From Sipunculus nudus (Eukaryota; Annelida; Sipuncula; Golfingiida; Sipunculidae), in NCBI GenBank assembly GCA_026874595.1, contig CM049313.1:48037659-48101658 (forward strand): a DNA stretch of 64,000 bases, in the 5' to 3' direction. How positions within the stretch are numbered: the first letter of the stretch is position 1; each line of letters opens with the position of its first letter. The notes under the pieces are model-generated. The model did no database searches, was not told the DNA's origin, and worked only from the letters and a program-made list of their open reading frames with translations. Shown here in pieces: positions 1-12,135 of the stretch. A program made the translations under genes and the position numbers.

Positions 1-299
1 AGTACCTCTGTATGCTAATGATGCATAGAAACATAAGCACCACACGGTACTGGGGTTAATCGCCGAAGTCTCACCTAAAATATCTGCTGCCAACTATAAT
101 AATGGTATCAAATAGCACCTGAGACGGAATTTTCATCGCACCTTTTATGGCAGTTATCTTGTGGAGCCCGTAGGCACTGGTGTATTTTTCAATTAGCACC
201 TAGAGGTACATCAGTATGATTGCTTCAATCCAGCCTGAAATGAAGCAGTATGAACATTTTATTTCATGTATAAAAGAGATAAAGAACCAAAATGACAAT

Positions 300-3200
300 G
301 TTTTCAGATCGAAAGTGTTATCGGTTGATTAAGTGTAGTACCTGTGTATGCTAATGATGCATAGAAACATAAGCACCATAAGCTACTGGGCTTAATCGCC
401 GAAGGTTTAACAGTTAGAGCTTCTGCCGCCTATCGATAAGGTGTCAAATAGAAACTATGACATGATTTCCATTGGACACTTTAAGTGGCAGATATCCTGT
501 GGAACCTGTGGTCACTGGTGTATATTTTCAACTAGCACCTAGGGGTACTACAGTAAGACTGCTTCAATCCAGCCTGAAATGAAGCAGCATTAAGGTTTTA
601 ATTAATGTAACAAAATGATGAAAAAATAAAATGACAATGCTTTAAGATCGAAAGTGTTATCGGCTGATTAAGTCTAGTACCTGTGTATACTTATGATGCA
701 TAGAAACATAAATACCATAATGTATAAAAGAGATAAAGAACCAAAATGACAATATTTTAAGATCGAAAGTGTTATCGGCTGATTAAGTCTAGTACCTGTG
801 TATGCTAATGATGCATAGAAACATAAACACTATGAGGTACTGGGGTTAATCGCCAAAGGTTCAACAGTTACAGCTTCTGCCGCCTATCGATATGGTGTCA
901 AATAGAAACTCTGACATAATTTCCATTGGACACTTTTTTTGTCAGATATCGTGGTGTATTTTTCAATTAACACCTAGGGGTACTACAGTATATTTGCTTC
1001 AATCCAGCCTGAAATGAAGCAGTATGAACATTTTAACTAATATATGAAACAGATAAAGAAACAAAATGACAATGTTTTAAGATCGAAAGCGTTATCGGCT
1101 GATTGAGTGTAGTACCTGTGAATGCTAATTATGCATAGAAACATAAGCATCACAAGGTACTGGGGTTAATCGCTGAAGTTTCAACTGTTTTAGCGCATGC
1201 CGATTATAATGATTGTTTCAAATCGGAACTCAGACATAATGTCCCTCGGAGCCTTTTGTGGCACCTGGGGTTACAAAAGTAAGTTTGTTTCAATCTAGCC
1301 TGCAATTAAACAGCATGAAAATTTTATTTAATGTATAAAAGAGATATAGAACCAAAATGACAATGTTTTAAGAACGATAGTGTTATCGGCTGATTAAGTC
1401 TAGTATCTGTGTATGCTAATGATGCAGAGAAACATAAGCACCATAAGGTACTGGGCTTAATCGCCGAAGGTTCAACAGTTAGAGCTTCTGCCGCCTATTG
1501 ATAAGGTGTCAAATAGAAACTATGACATAATTTCCATTGGACACTTTTTTGGCAGATATCCTGTGGAACACGTGGGCACAGGTGTATATTTTCAACTAGC
1601 ACCTAGGGATACAACAGTAAGACTGCTTCAATCCAGCCTGAAATGAAGCAGCATTAAGGTTTTAATTAATGTAACAAAATGATGAAAAAATAAAATAACA
1701 GTGTTTTAAGATCGAACGTGTTATCGGCTGATTAAGTCTAGTACCTGTGTATGCTAATGATGCATAGAAACATAAGCACCACACGGTACTGGGGTTAATC
1801 GCCGAAGGTTCAACAGTTAGAGCTTCTGCCGCCTATCGATAAGGTGTCAAATAGAAACTATGACATAATTTCTATTGGACACTTTTTTTGGAAGATATCC
1901 TGTGGAACCCGTAGGCACTGGTGTATAATTTCAACTAGCACCTAGGGGTACTACAGTATGCCTGCTTCAATGCAGCCTGAAATAAAGAAGCATTTAGGTT
2001 TCGATTAATGTAACAAAATGATGAAAAAATAAAATAACAGTGTTTTAAGATCGAAAGTGTTATCGGCTGATTGAGTCTAGTACCTGTGTATGCTAATGAT
2101 GCATAGAAACATAAGCACCACACGGTACTGGGGTTAATCGCCGAAGGTTCAACAGTTAGGGCTTCTGCCGCCTATCGATAAGGCGTCAAATAGAAACTAT
2201 GACATAATTTCCATTGGACACTTTTTTTGGAAGATATCCTGTGGAACCCGTAGGGACTGGTGTATAATTTCAACTAGCACCTAGGGGTACTACAGTAAGC
2301 CTGCTTCAATGCAGCCTGAAATAAAGCAGCATTTATGTTTCGATTAATGTAACAAAATGATGAAAAAATAAAATAACAGTGTTTTAAGATCGAAAGTGTT
2401 ATCGGCTGATTGAGTCTAGTACCTGTGCATGCTAATGATGCATAGAAACATAAGCACCACACGGTACTGGGGTTAATCGCCGAAGCCTCACCTAAAATAT
2501 CTGCTGCCAACTATAATAATGGTATCAAATAGCACCTGAGACCGAATTTTCATCGCACCTTTTATGGCAGTAATCTTGTGGAGCCCGTAGGCACTGGTGT
2601 ATTTTTCAATTAGCACCTAGAGGTACTACAGTATGATTGCTTCAATCCAGCCTGAAATGAAGCAGTATGAACATTTTAACTAATATATGGAACAGATAAA
2701 GAAACTAAATGACAATGTTATAAGATCGAAAGCGTTATCGGTTGATTGAGTGTAGTGCCTGTGAATCCTAATGATGCATAGAAACATAAGCACCACAAGG
2801 TACTGGGGTTAATCGCCGAAGTTTCAACTGTTTTAGCGCATGCCGAGTACAATGATTGTTTCAATTTGGAACTCAGACATAATGTTCCTCGGAGCCTTTT
2901 GAGGCAATTTTTGTGCAGCCCGAAGCCGCTGTTGTACTTTTAAACTAGCACCTAGGGTTTCAAAAGTAAGATTGCTTCAATCAAGCCTGCAATGAAGAAG
3001 TATGAACATTTTATTTCATGTATAAAAGAGATAAAGAACTAAAATGACAATGTTTTCAGATCGAAAGTGTTATCGGTTGATTAAGTCTAGTACCTGTGTA
3101 TGCTAATGATGCATAGAAACATAAGCACCATAAGGTACTGGGCTTAATCGCCGAAGGTTCAACAGTTAGAGCTTCTGCCGCCTATCGATATGGTGTCAAA

Positions 3201-4280
3201 TAGAAACTATGACATGATTTCCATTGGACACTTTTAGTGGCAGATATCCTGTGGAACCCGTGGTCACTGGTGTATATTTTCAACTAGCACCTAGTGGTAC
3301 TACAGTAAGACTGCTTCAATCCAGCCTGAAATGAAGCAGCATAAAGGTTTTAATTAATGTAACAAAATGATGAAAAAATAAAATGACAATGTTTTAAGAT
3401 CGAAAGTGTTATCGGCTGATTAAGTCTAGTACCTGTGTATACTAATGATGCATAGAAACATAAATACCATAATGTATAAAAGAGATAAAGAACCAAAATG
3501 ACAATATTTTAAGATCGAAAGTGTTATCGGCTGATTAAGTCTAGTACCTGTGTATGCTAATGATGCATAGAAACATAAACACTATGAGGTACTGGGGTTA
3601 ATCGCCAAAGGTTCAACAGTTACAGCTTCTGCCGCCTATCGATATGGTGTCAAATAGAAACTCTGACATAATTTCCATTGGACACTTTTCTTGTCAGATA
3701 TCGTGGTGTATTTTTCAATTAACACCTAGGGGTACTACAGTATATTTGCTTCAATCCAGCCTGAAATGAAGCAGTATGAACATTTTAACTAATATATGAA
3801 ACAGATAAAGAAACAAAATGACAATGTTTTAAGATCGAAAGCGTTATCGGCTGATTGAGTGTAGTACCTGTGAATGCTAATGATGCATAGAAACATAAGC
3901 ATCACAAGGTACTGGGGTTAATCGCTGAAGTTTCAACTGTTTTAGCGCATGCCGACTATAATGATTGTTTCAAATCGGAACTCAGACATAATGTCCCTCG
4001 GAGCCTTTTGTGGCACCTGGGGTTACAAAAGTAAGATTGTTTCAATCTAGCCTGCAATTAAACAGCATGAAAATTTTATTTAATGTATAAAAGAGATATA
4101 GAACCAAAATGACAATGTTTTAAGAACGATAGTGTTATCGGCTGATTAATTCTAGTATCTGTGTATGCTAATGATGCAGAGATACATAAGCACCATAAGG
4201 TACTGGGCTTAATCGCCGAAGGTTCAACAGTTAGAGCTTCTGTCGCCTATTGATAAGGTGTCAAATAGAAACTATGACAT
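300..4280 (+). repeat. Higher-order repeat, period ~2.75 kb
   Basis: The stretch from about 300 to 1530 recurs almost unchanged from about 3052 to 4280, offset 2751-2752. Diagnostic shared features are the truncated unit 'cataatgtataaaagag' (716 and 3467), the deletion joining 'gtcagatatc' to 'gtggtgtattt' (~945 and ~3695), the shortened 'gtggcacctggggttac' unit (1257 and 4008) and the 'gatgcagaga' variant (1413 and 4164). This shows the array grew by copying blocks of eight or so monomers rather than single units. Confidence 0.8.
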
Positions 4281-5389
4281 AATTTCCATTGGACACTTTT
4301 TTTGGAAGATATCCTGTGGAACCCGTAGGCACTGGTGTATATTTTCAACTAGCACCTAGGGGTACTACAGTAAGGCTGCTTTAATGCAGCCTGAAATGAA
4401 GCAGCATTTAGGCTTGGATTAATGTAACAAAATGATGAAAAAATAAAATAACAGTGTTTTAAGATCGAAAGTATTATCGGCTGATTGAGTCTAGTACCTG
4501 TGCATGCTAATGATGCATAGAAACATAAGCACCACACGGTACTGGGGTTAATCGCCGAAGTCTCTTCTATAATATCTTCTGCCAACTATAATGATGTTAA
4601 CAAATAGCACATGAGACGTCATTTTCATCGGACATTTTATGGCAGTTATCTTTTGGAGCCGTAGGCACTGGTGTATTTTTCAATTAGCACCTAGAGGTAC
4701 AACAGTATGATTGCTTCAATCCAGCCTGAAATGAAGCAGTATGAACATTTTAACTAATATATGGAACAGATAAAGAAAAAAAATGACAATGTTTTAAGAT
4801 CGAAAGCGTTATCGGCTGATTGAGTGTAGTGCCTGTGAATGCTAATGATGCATAGAAACATAAGCACCACAAGGTACTGGGGTTAATCGCCGAAGTTTCA
4901 ACTGTTTTAGCGCATGCCGACTATAATGATTGTTTCAAATCGGAACTCAGACATAATGTCTCTCGGAGCCTTTTGTGGCACTTTTTTGTGGAGTTCGAAG
5001 CCGCTGTTGTACTTTTAAACTAGCACCTAGGGTTACAAAAGTAAGATTGCTTCAATCTAGCCTGCAAGTAAGCAACATGAACATTTTATGTAATGTATAA
5101 AAGAGATAAATAACCAAAATGACAATGGTTTAAGATCGAAAGTGTTATCGGCTGATTAAGTCTAGTACATGTTAATGCTAATAATGCATAGAAACATAAA
5201 CACCATAAGGTACTGGGCTAAATCGCCGAAGGTTCAACAGTTAGAGCTTCTGCCGACTATAGATAAGGTGTCAAATAGAAACTATGATATAATTTCCATT
5301 GGACACTTTTTTTGGCAGATATCCTGTGGAACCCGAGGGCACTGGTGTATATTTACAACTAGCACCTAGGGGTACTACAGTAAGTCTGC

Positions 5390-8087
5390 TTCAATCCAGG
5401 CTGAAATGAAGGAGTATGAACATTTTAACTAATATATGTAACAGATAAAGAAACAAAATGACAATGTTTTAAGATCGAAAGCGTTATCGGCTGATTGAGT
5501 GTAGTGCCTGTGAATGCTAATGGTGCATAGAAACATAAGCACCACAAGGTACTGGGGTTAATCGCCGAAGTTTCAACCGTTTTAGCGCATGCCGACTATA
5601 ATGATTGTTTCAAATCGGAACTCAGACATAATGTCTCTCGGAAACTTTTGTGGCACTTTTTTGTGGAGTTCGAAGCCGCTGTTGTACTTCTAAACTAGCA
5701 CCTAGGGTTACAATAGTAAGATTGCTTCAATCTAGCCTGCAATGAAGCAGCATGAACATTTTATTTAATGTATAAAAGAGATAAAGAACCAAAATGACAA
5801 TGCTTTTAAGATCGAAAGTGTTATCGGCTGATTAAGTCTAGTACATGTTTATGCTAATAAAGCATAGAAACATAAACACCATAAGGTACTGGTGTTAATC
5901 GCCGAAGGTTCAACAGTTAGAGCTTCTGCCGCCTATCGATAAGGTGTCAAATAGAAACTATGACATAATTTCGATTGGACACTTTTTTTGGCCGATATCC
6001 TGGTGTATTTTTCAATTAGCACCCAGGGGTTCTACAGTCTGATTGCTTCAATTCAGCCTGAAATGAAGCAGTATGAACATTTTAACTAAAATATGGAACA
6101 GATAAAGAAACAAAATGACAATGTTTTAAGATCGAAAGCGTTATCGGCTGATTGAGTATAGTGCCTGTGAATGCTAATGATGCATAGAAACATAAGCACC
6201 ACAAGGTACTGGGGTTAATCGCCGAAGTTTCAACTGTTTTAGTGCATGCCGACGATAAAGATTGTTAAATCGGAACTCAGACATAATGTCCCTCGGAGCC
6301 TTTTGTGGCACCTAGGGTTACAAAAGTAAGATTGCTTCAATCAATCATGCAATGAAGCAGCATGAACATTTTATTTAATGTATAAAAGAGATAAAGAACC
6401 AAAATGACAATGTTTTAAGATCTAAAGTGTTATCGGCTAATTAAGTCTAGTACCTGTGTATGATAATGATGCCTAGAAACATAAACATCATAAGGTACTG
6501 GGCTTAATCGCCGAAGGTTCAACAGTTAGAGCTTCTGCCGCCTATCGATAAGGTGTCAAATAGAAACTATGACATAATTTCCATTGGACACTTTTTTTGG
6601 AAGATAACCTGTGGAACCCGTAGGCACAGGTGTATATTTTCAACTAGCACCTAGGGCTTCTACAGTAAGCCTGCTTCAATGCAGCCTGAAATGAAGCAGG
6701 ATTTAGGTTTGGATTAATGTAACAAAATGATGAAAAAATAAAATAACAGTGTTTTAAGATCGAAAGTATTATCGGCTGATTGAGTCTAGTACCTGTGTAT
6801 GCTAATGATGCATAGAAACATAAGCACCACACGGTACTGGAGTTAATCGCCGAAGGTTCAACAGTTAGAGCTTCTGCCTGCCGCCTATCGATAAGGCGTC
6901 AAATAGAAACTATGACATTATTTCCATTGGACACTTTTTTTGGAAGATATCCTGTGGAACCCGTAGGGACTGGTGTATAATTTCAACTAGCACCTAGGGG
7001 TACTACAGTAAGCCTGCTTCAATGCAGCCTGAAATAAAGCAGCATTTAGGTTTCGATTAATGTAACAAAATGATGAAAAAAATAAAATAACAGTGTTTTA
7101 AGATCGAAAGTGTTATCGGCTGATTGAGTCTAGTACCTGTGTATGCTAATGATGCATAGAAACATAAGGACCAGACGGTACTGGGGTTAATCGCCGAAGG
7201 TTCAACAGTTAGAGCTTCTGCCGCCTATCGATAAGGTGTCAAATAGAAACTATGACATAATTTCCATTGGACACTTTTTTGGCAGATATCCTGTGGAACC
7301 CGAGGGCACTGGTGTATTTTTCAATAAACACCTAGAGGTACTACAGTATGATTGCTTCAATCCAGCCTGAAATGAAGCAGTATGAACATTTTAACTAATA
7401 TATGTAACAGATAAAGAAACAAAATGACAATGTTTTAAGATCGAAAGCGTTATCGGCTGATTGAGTGTAGTGCCTGTGAATGCTAATGGTGCATAGAAAC
7501 ATAAGCACCACAAGGTACTGGGGTTAATCGTCGAAGTTTCAACCGTTTTAGCGCATGCCGACTATAATGATTGTTTCAAATCGGAACTCAGACATAATGT
7601 CTCTCGGAAACTTTTGTGGCACTTTTTTGTGGAGTTCGAAGCCGCTGTTGTACTTTTAAACTAGCACCTAGGGTTACAAGAGTAAGATTGCTTCAATCTA
7701 GCCTGCAATGAAGCAGTATGAACATTTTATTTAATGTATAAAAGAGATAAAGAACCAAAATGACAATGCTTTTAAGATCGAAAGTGTTATCGGCTGATTA
7801 AGTTTAGTACATGTTTATGCTAATAATGCATAGAAACATAAACACCATAAGGTACTGGTGTTAATCGCCGAAGGTTCAACAGTTAGAGCTTCTTCCGCCT
7901 ATCAATAAGGTGTCAAATAGAAACTATGACATAATTTCCATTAGACACTTTTTTTGGCAGATATCCTGGTGTATTTTTCAATTAGCACCCAGGGGTACTA
8001 CAGCATGATTGCTTCAATCCAGCCTGAAATGAAGCAGTATGAACATTTTAACTAAAATATGGAACAGATAAAGAAACAAAATGACAA
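5390..8087 (+). repeat. Higher-order repeat, period ~1.97 kb
   Basis: The segment at about 5390-6120 is repeated at about 7356-8087 (offset 1966-1967). Both copies carry the same private variants: 'aatatatgtaac', 'gctaatggtgcatag', 'gcttttaagatcg', 'gtacatgtttatgc', and a deletion joining 'gatatcc' to 'tggtgtattt'. This is a second block-duplication size within the same array. Confidence 0.75.
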
Positions 8088-9279
8088 TTTTTTCAGATCG
8101 AAAGTGTTATCGGCTGATTAAGTCTAGTACCTGTGTATGCTAATGATACATAGAAACAAAAGCACCACAAGGAACTGGGGTTAATCGCAGAAGATTTAAC
8201 AGTTTTAGTGTATGCCGACTATAATGATTGTTTCAAATCGGAACTCAGACATAATGTCCCTCGGAGCCTTTTGTGGCACCTAGGGTTAAAAAAGTAAGAT
8301 TGCTTCAATCTATCCTGCAATGGAGCAGCATGAACATTTTATTTAATGTATAAAACAGATAAAGAACCAAAATGACAATGTTTTAAGATCGAAAGTGTTA
8401 TCGGCTGATTAAGTCTAGTACCTGTGTATGATAATGATGCCTAGAAACATAAACACCATAAGGTACTGGGCTTAATCGCCGAAGGTTCAACAGTTAGAGC
8501 TTCTTCCGCCTATCGATAAGGTGTCAAATAGAAACTATGACATAATTTCCATAGGACACTTTTTTGGCAGATATCATGTGGAACCCGTAGGCACTGGAGT
8601 ATATTTTCAACTAGCACCTAGTGGTACTACAGTAAGACTGCTTCAATCCAGCCTGAAATGAAGCAGCATTAAGGTTTTAATTAATGTAACAAAATGATGA
8701 AAAAATAAAATAACAGTGTTTTAAGATCGAAAGTGTTATCGGCTGATTGAGTCTATAGTTACCTGTGCATGCTAATGATGCATAGAAACATAAGCACCAC
8801 ACGGTACTATGGTTAATCGCCGAAGTCTCACCTATAATATCTGCTGCCAACTATAAAATTGGTATCAAATAACACCTGAGACGGCATTTTCATCGGACAT
8901 TTTATGGCAGTTATCTTGTGGAGCCCATAGGCACTGGTGTATTTTTTAATTAGCACCTAGGGGTACTACAGTATGATTGCTTCAATCCAGTCTGAAAAGA
9001 AGCAGTATGAACATTTTTACTAATATATGGAACAGATAAAGAAACAAAATGACAATGTTTAAGATCGAAAGCGTTATCGGCTGATTGAGTTTAATGCCTG
9101 TGAATGATAATGATGCATAGAAACATAAGCACCACAAGGTACTGGGGTTAATCGCCGCAGTTTCAACTGTTTTAGCGCATGCCGAATACAATGATTGTTT
9201 CAATTTGGAACTCAGACATAATGTCTCTCGGAGCCTTTTGTGGCACTTTTTTGTGTAGCCCGAAGCCGCTGTTTTACTT

Positions 9280-9296
9280 TTAACACATTCGCTGCC
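9280..9296 (+). repeat. piggyBac left end: TTAA plus 13 bp TIR
   Basis: TTAA followed by CACATTCGCTGCC. It pairs with the right end at 11119-11135. Removing the element and one TTAA restores a normal monomer reading 'gtactttTTAAagtagcacc'. Confidence 0.92.
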
Positions 9297-9305
9297 CAGC
9301 CAAAT

Positions 9306-9319
9306 ATTCCCCCAGTGCC
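9306..9319 (+). repeat. Subterminal inverted repeat, left copy
   Basis: ATTCCCCCAGTGCC, exactly complementary to GGCACTGGGGGAAT at 11076-11089. It lies 22 bp inside the left terminus; the partner lies 42 bp inside the right. Such asymmetric subterminal repeats are typical transposase-recognition architecture in piggyBac-type elements. Confidence 0.85.
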
Positions 9320-9555
9320 AGGGCTTGCAACAGTCTCGGAGAGGTCCGGGTGAGTAAGTTCTAGGTGTGAAAAGCTGATAACGAGGGTGTGAAGTCCACC
9401 TGGTGCAAGGGCCATAAAACTTGCCTGAGGTGTTATGCATAGAAGGACGTCATAACCCTGTTCGGCCTAATTAGCTAATAAGGCCTACAGCCAGAAAGGA
9501 CTTCAAAGGAAACAAGCGCACACAAACACAGATACGCCCTCACATGAACAAATAC

Positions 9556-9692
<137 letters not shown>

Positions 9693-9937
9693 TATGTTTA
9701 CACCAGGACCGGGAAAGTCCAGCGGTTCACGCAATAGCGGCTCCTGTACCGATCGGATCGACTTTTGATATATTAGTTGAAATAATAGATGAAGATTTAT
9801 AAAACGTCACAGTTATCATCATGTATGATCATCAAAGTTCTAATATCACTTCATCGATCTGGTAGAACTCGCGAGGGTTTGTGTCTTTTTCTGGTTTATG
9901 ATTGCCATAAACTTTCAATTAGAGATTCATATGTGGA

Positions 9938-10030
9938 AAGATGGCTCAGGGGTTATGTAGTATGTCAAAGTGATGCGAGACGGAACACCGCGCAAGTTCG
10001 GATCCCCGTTCCTTCTTTTTTCTTTTTCTT
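9938..10030 (+). other. tRNA-like / SINE-head sequence inside the piggyBac element (tentative)
   Basis: TGGCTCAGGGG (about 9942-9952) fits a pol III A box. AGTTCGGATCC, about 45 bp downstream at 9995-10005, fits a B box. A T-rich run starting at about 10015 could end pol III transcription. The arms do not fold into a proper tRNA (acceptor and T stems fail to pair), so this is at most a decayed tRNA-derived SINE head. The rest of the element interior (9320-9555 and 10030-11050) shows nothing I recognise. Confidence 0.3.
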
Positions 10031-11054
10031 TCATTTTAAAAACTTCCATTTTTACTGAAAAAAATTACTATTTTGCTTTTCATTACAAACAAAGCGATTT
10101 TTACCAATCATTATAATTCTAAAAATTGTTTTATCTTTTATTACACACAGTCATAGAGTTATTTACATACCGTGGCGACAGCATGATACCTGGATACGAT
10201 GGACCTCGTCATTGTCACCGTCAAACGAAGCCGGGAATTATACGAAAAATGCGTGTGATCAAAGTGTAACCTAATATGATCAACTCTAGGGCTCATGATA
10301 TAATACTTTATTATGAATTGTCTGAAAGTCATACGTCGGGGTGCATATGGTGAATTCCAAAGTGCGGTTGGGATTGTCGGTGCACAAAAGGGCCAACATG
10401 TTCCGCAAGTGATCGTCCGAGTTTTCTTTCAGAATTTTACAATTTACATGCACTTGTTGGCGAAGGTACTTACACAAGCATATTGCTTTCTCTAAATGTA
10501 TAGGATACGTGAGACAGCCAAATATGCCAAACCAATAATATGCAGCCGCGTTCTGATTACCCTGCCGATCTGTGTGTCAGGCATGTGGCACGCGCCCTAT
10601 TGTTGTAGATTGCGCAATAGGCTGTCCTCGCGGGGCAATAAACCTGAACGACTTCACGCCTCGCTATCTCGAGTTCACACCTAAGGTGCGATCTGTCACA
10701 CCTCCGTCTCACCAGCGGGTTTGCCGCAAGTAAGTGGATAAAATACGCCCAAATATAAAACAAGAAAGATTTTTATGCGGTCCTCGCTTTCGTTTGATTC
10801 TAAGGAATACTCCTACACGGTATCAATTTTACACTACAGCGGGTCATGAACTTATTTCACGGTAAAGGACGAGAGCCGTGGATATTTTCACGCTCCCAAA
10901 ACCTTTCTTGCTTTCGAGTAATCAAGCGCACTGATGAATTACAAATTTTACTATTTCATGACAAGAAACCAATTTATAAATGAACTACTACTCACCTGCA
11001 CAGAGTTTATTGATAAATTTAAGAGATTTCTTACTGAAAATTGCTGATAAATTC

Positions 11055-11118
11055 ATGACGAGTATACCCGTCATAGGCACTGGGGGAATCAGAAAATATG
11101 ACGAGTATACTCGTCATA
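11055..11118. repeat. Paired palindromes at piggyBac right end
   Basis: Two copies of a palindrome lie 23 bp apart. ATGACGAGTATACCCGTCAT (11055-11074) is imperfect and ATGACGAGTATACTCGTCAT (11098-11117) is perfect. They flank the subterminal repeat GGCACTGGGGGAAT at 11076-11089. They may be transposase binding sites, and their presence only at the right end makes the element asymmetric. Confidence 0.85.
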
Positions 11119-11135
11119 GGCAGCGAAAGTGTTAA
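11119..11135 (-). repeat. piggyBac right end: 13 bp TIR plus TTAA
   Basis: GGCAGCGAAAGTG followed by TTAA, the inverted partner of the left end with one mismatch (A/T at the fourth position). Confidence 0.92.
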
Positions 11136-12114
11136 AGTAGCACCTAGGGTTACAAAAGTAAGATTGCTTCAATCTAGCCTGCAATGAAGCAGCATGGACA
11201 TTTAATGCATGTATAAAAGATATGAAAAACCAAAATGACAATGTTTTCAGATCGAAAGTGTTATCGGCTGAATGAGTCTAGTAACTGTGCATGCTAATGA
11301 TGCATAGAAACATAAGCACCCCAAGGTACTGGGGTTAATTGCCGAAGTCTCACCTATAATATCTGCTGCCAACTGTAATAATGGTATCAAATAGCACCTG
11401 AGACGGCATTTTTATCGGACATTTTATGGCAGTTATCTTGTGGAGCCCGTAGGCACTGGTGTATTTTTCAATTAGCACCTAGGTGTACTACAGTATGATT
11501 GCTTCAATCTAGCCTGAAATGAAGCAGCATGAATATTTTAACAAATATATGGAACAGATAAAGAAACAAAATGACAATGTTTAAGATCGAAAGCGTTAAC
11601 GGCTGATTGAGTTTAATGCCTGTGAATGCTAATGATGCATAGAAACATAAGCACCACAAGGTACTGGGGTTAATCGACGAAGTTTCAACTATTTTAGCGC
11701 ATGCCGACTATAATGATGGTTTCAAATCGGAACTCAGGCATAATTTCCATCAGAGCCTTTTCTGGCACTTATTTTGTGGAGCCCGAAGCCACTATTGTAC
11801 TTTGAAACACGCGTCTGGGTTACAACAGGAAGATTGCTCAATCAAGCTTGAAATGAAGGAGCATGGACATTTTATTTAATGTATAAAACAGATAAAGAAC
11901 CAAAATGACAATGTTTTAAGATCGAAAGTGTTATCGTCTGATTAGGTCTAGTACCTGTGTATGCTAATGATGCATAGGAACATAAGCAGTTAACAGTTAC
12001 AGCTTCTTCCCGCTATCAATATGGTGTCAAATAGAAACTCTGACATAATTTCCATTGGACACTTTTTTTGGCAGTTTTCCCGTGGAACCCGTTAGCGATG
12101 GTGTATATTTTCAA
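11136..12114 (+). repeat. Satellite array A1, second part
   Basis: About three further A-orientation monomers continue in register from the interrupted unit and run to the inversion point. Their phasing and length (about 980 bp) match the equivalent stretch 41023-42006 of array A2, although the monomer types differ in places (around 11346 versus 41223). Confidence 0.9.
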
Positions 12115-12135
12115 AAATTTTCGATGAAAATACCA
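12100..12135. other. Satellite inversion point A|B, copy 1
   Basis: The array flips strand here. 'ggtgtatattttcaa' (A) runs directly into 'ttttcgatgaaaatacc' (B, complement of the A-strand 'attttcatcgg'). The fusion yields a small local dyad, TATTTTC...GAAAATA. The same fused sequence occurs at about 42001-42025, so both junctions descend from one event. The 63-codon ORF crossing it (12055-12246) is satellite translation. Confidence 0.85.

Larger units (their letters stand above)
1..9279 (+). repeat. Satellite array A1, first part (~340 bp monomers)
   Basis: Head-to-tail tandem repeat. The anchor motif ATGCATAGAAACATAAGCAC recurs at about 357, 1759, 2099, 2440, 2775, 3106, 4515, 4848, 5186 and 5523, usually 330-345 bp apart, with shorter deleted units (for example near 699-808 and 3447-3563). 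At least three monomer types alternate. One has 'ttctgccgcctatcgat' and 'ccattggacac', a second has 'agcgcatgccgactataatg' and 'ctcggagcc', and a third has 'atatctgctgccaactat' and 'gcacctgagacg'. Every type shares GATCGAAAG, TTATCGGCTGATT and CTAGCACCTAGG. Short minus-strand ORFs through it are monomer translations broken at every unit, so I call no gene. The array is cut at 9280 by a piggyBac-type insertion. Confidence 0.95.

Noticed and set aside
2044-2110. Hammerhead-like order CTGATTGAG ... ATGCATAGAAAC in satellite monomers
   Set aside because: The core has an extra T (CTGATTGA), no GTC/NUH site with a matching stem I, and stem II would be mis-spaced. It is not a hammerhead.
1935-2510. 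Series of 60-78 codon minus-strand ORFs (MWCLCFYASLA..., NQPITLSILKHCY) in A arrays
   Set aside because: They repeat once per monomer, end at every unit boundary, and are mirrored in all arrays. This is satellite translation without codon-level constraint.
1-9279. CRISPR-like regular repeat/spacer spacing
   Set aside because: Repeats are ~340 bp contiguous monomers with homologous 'spacers', in a eukaryotic context. It is a satellite.
9212-9440. ORFs crossing the piggyBac left junction (8982-9440, 9212-9415)
   Set aside because: They are chimeras of satellite and transposon end, with no domain and no counterpart at the empty site.
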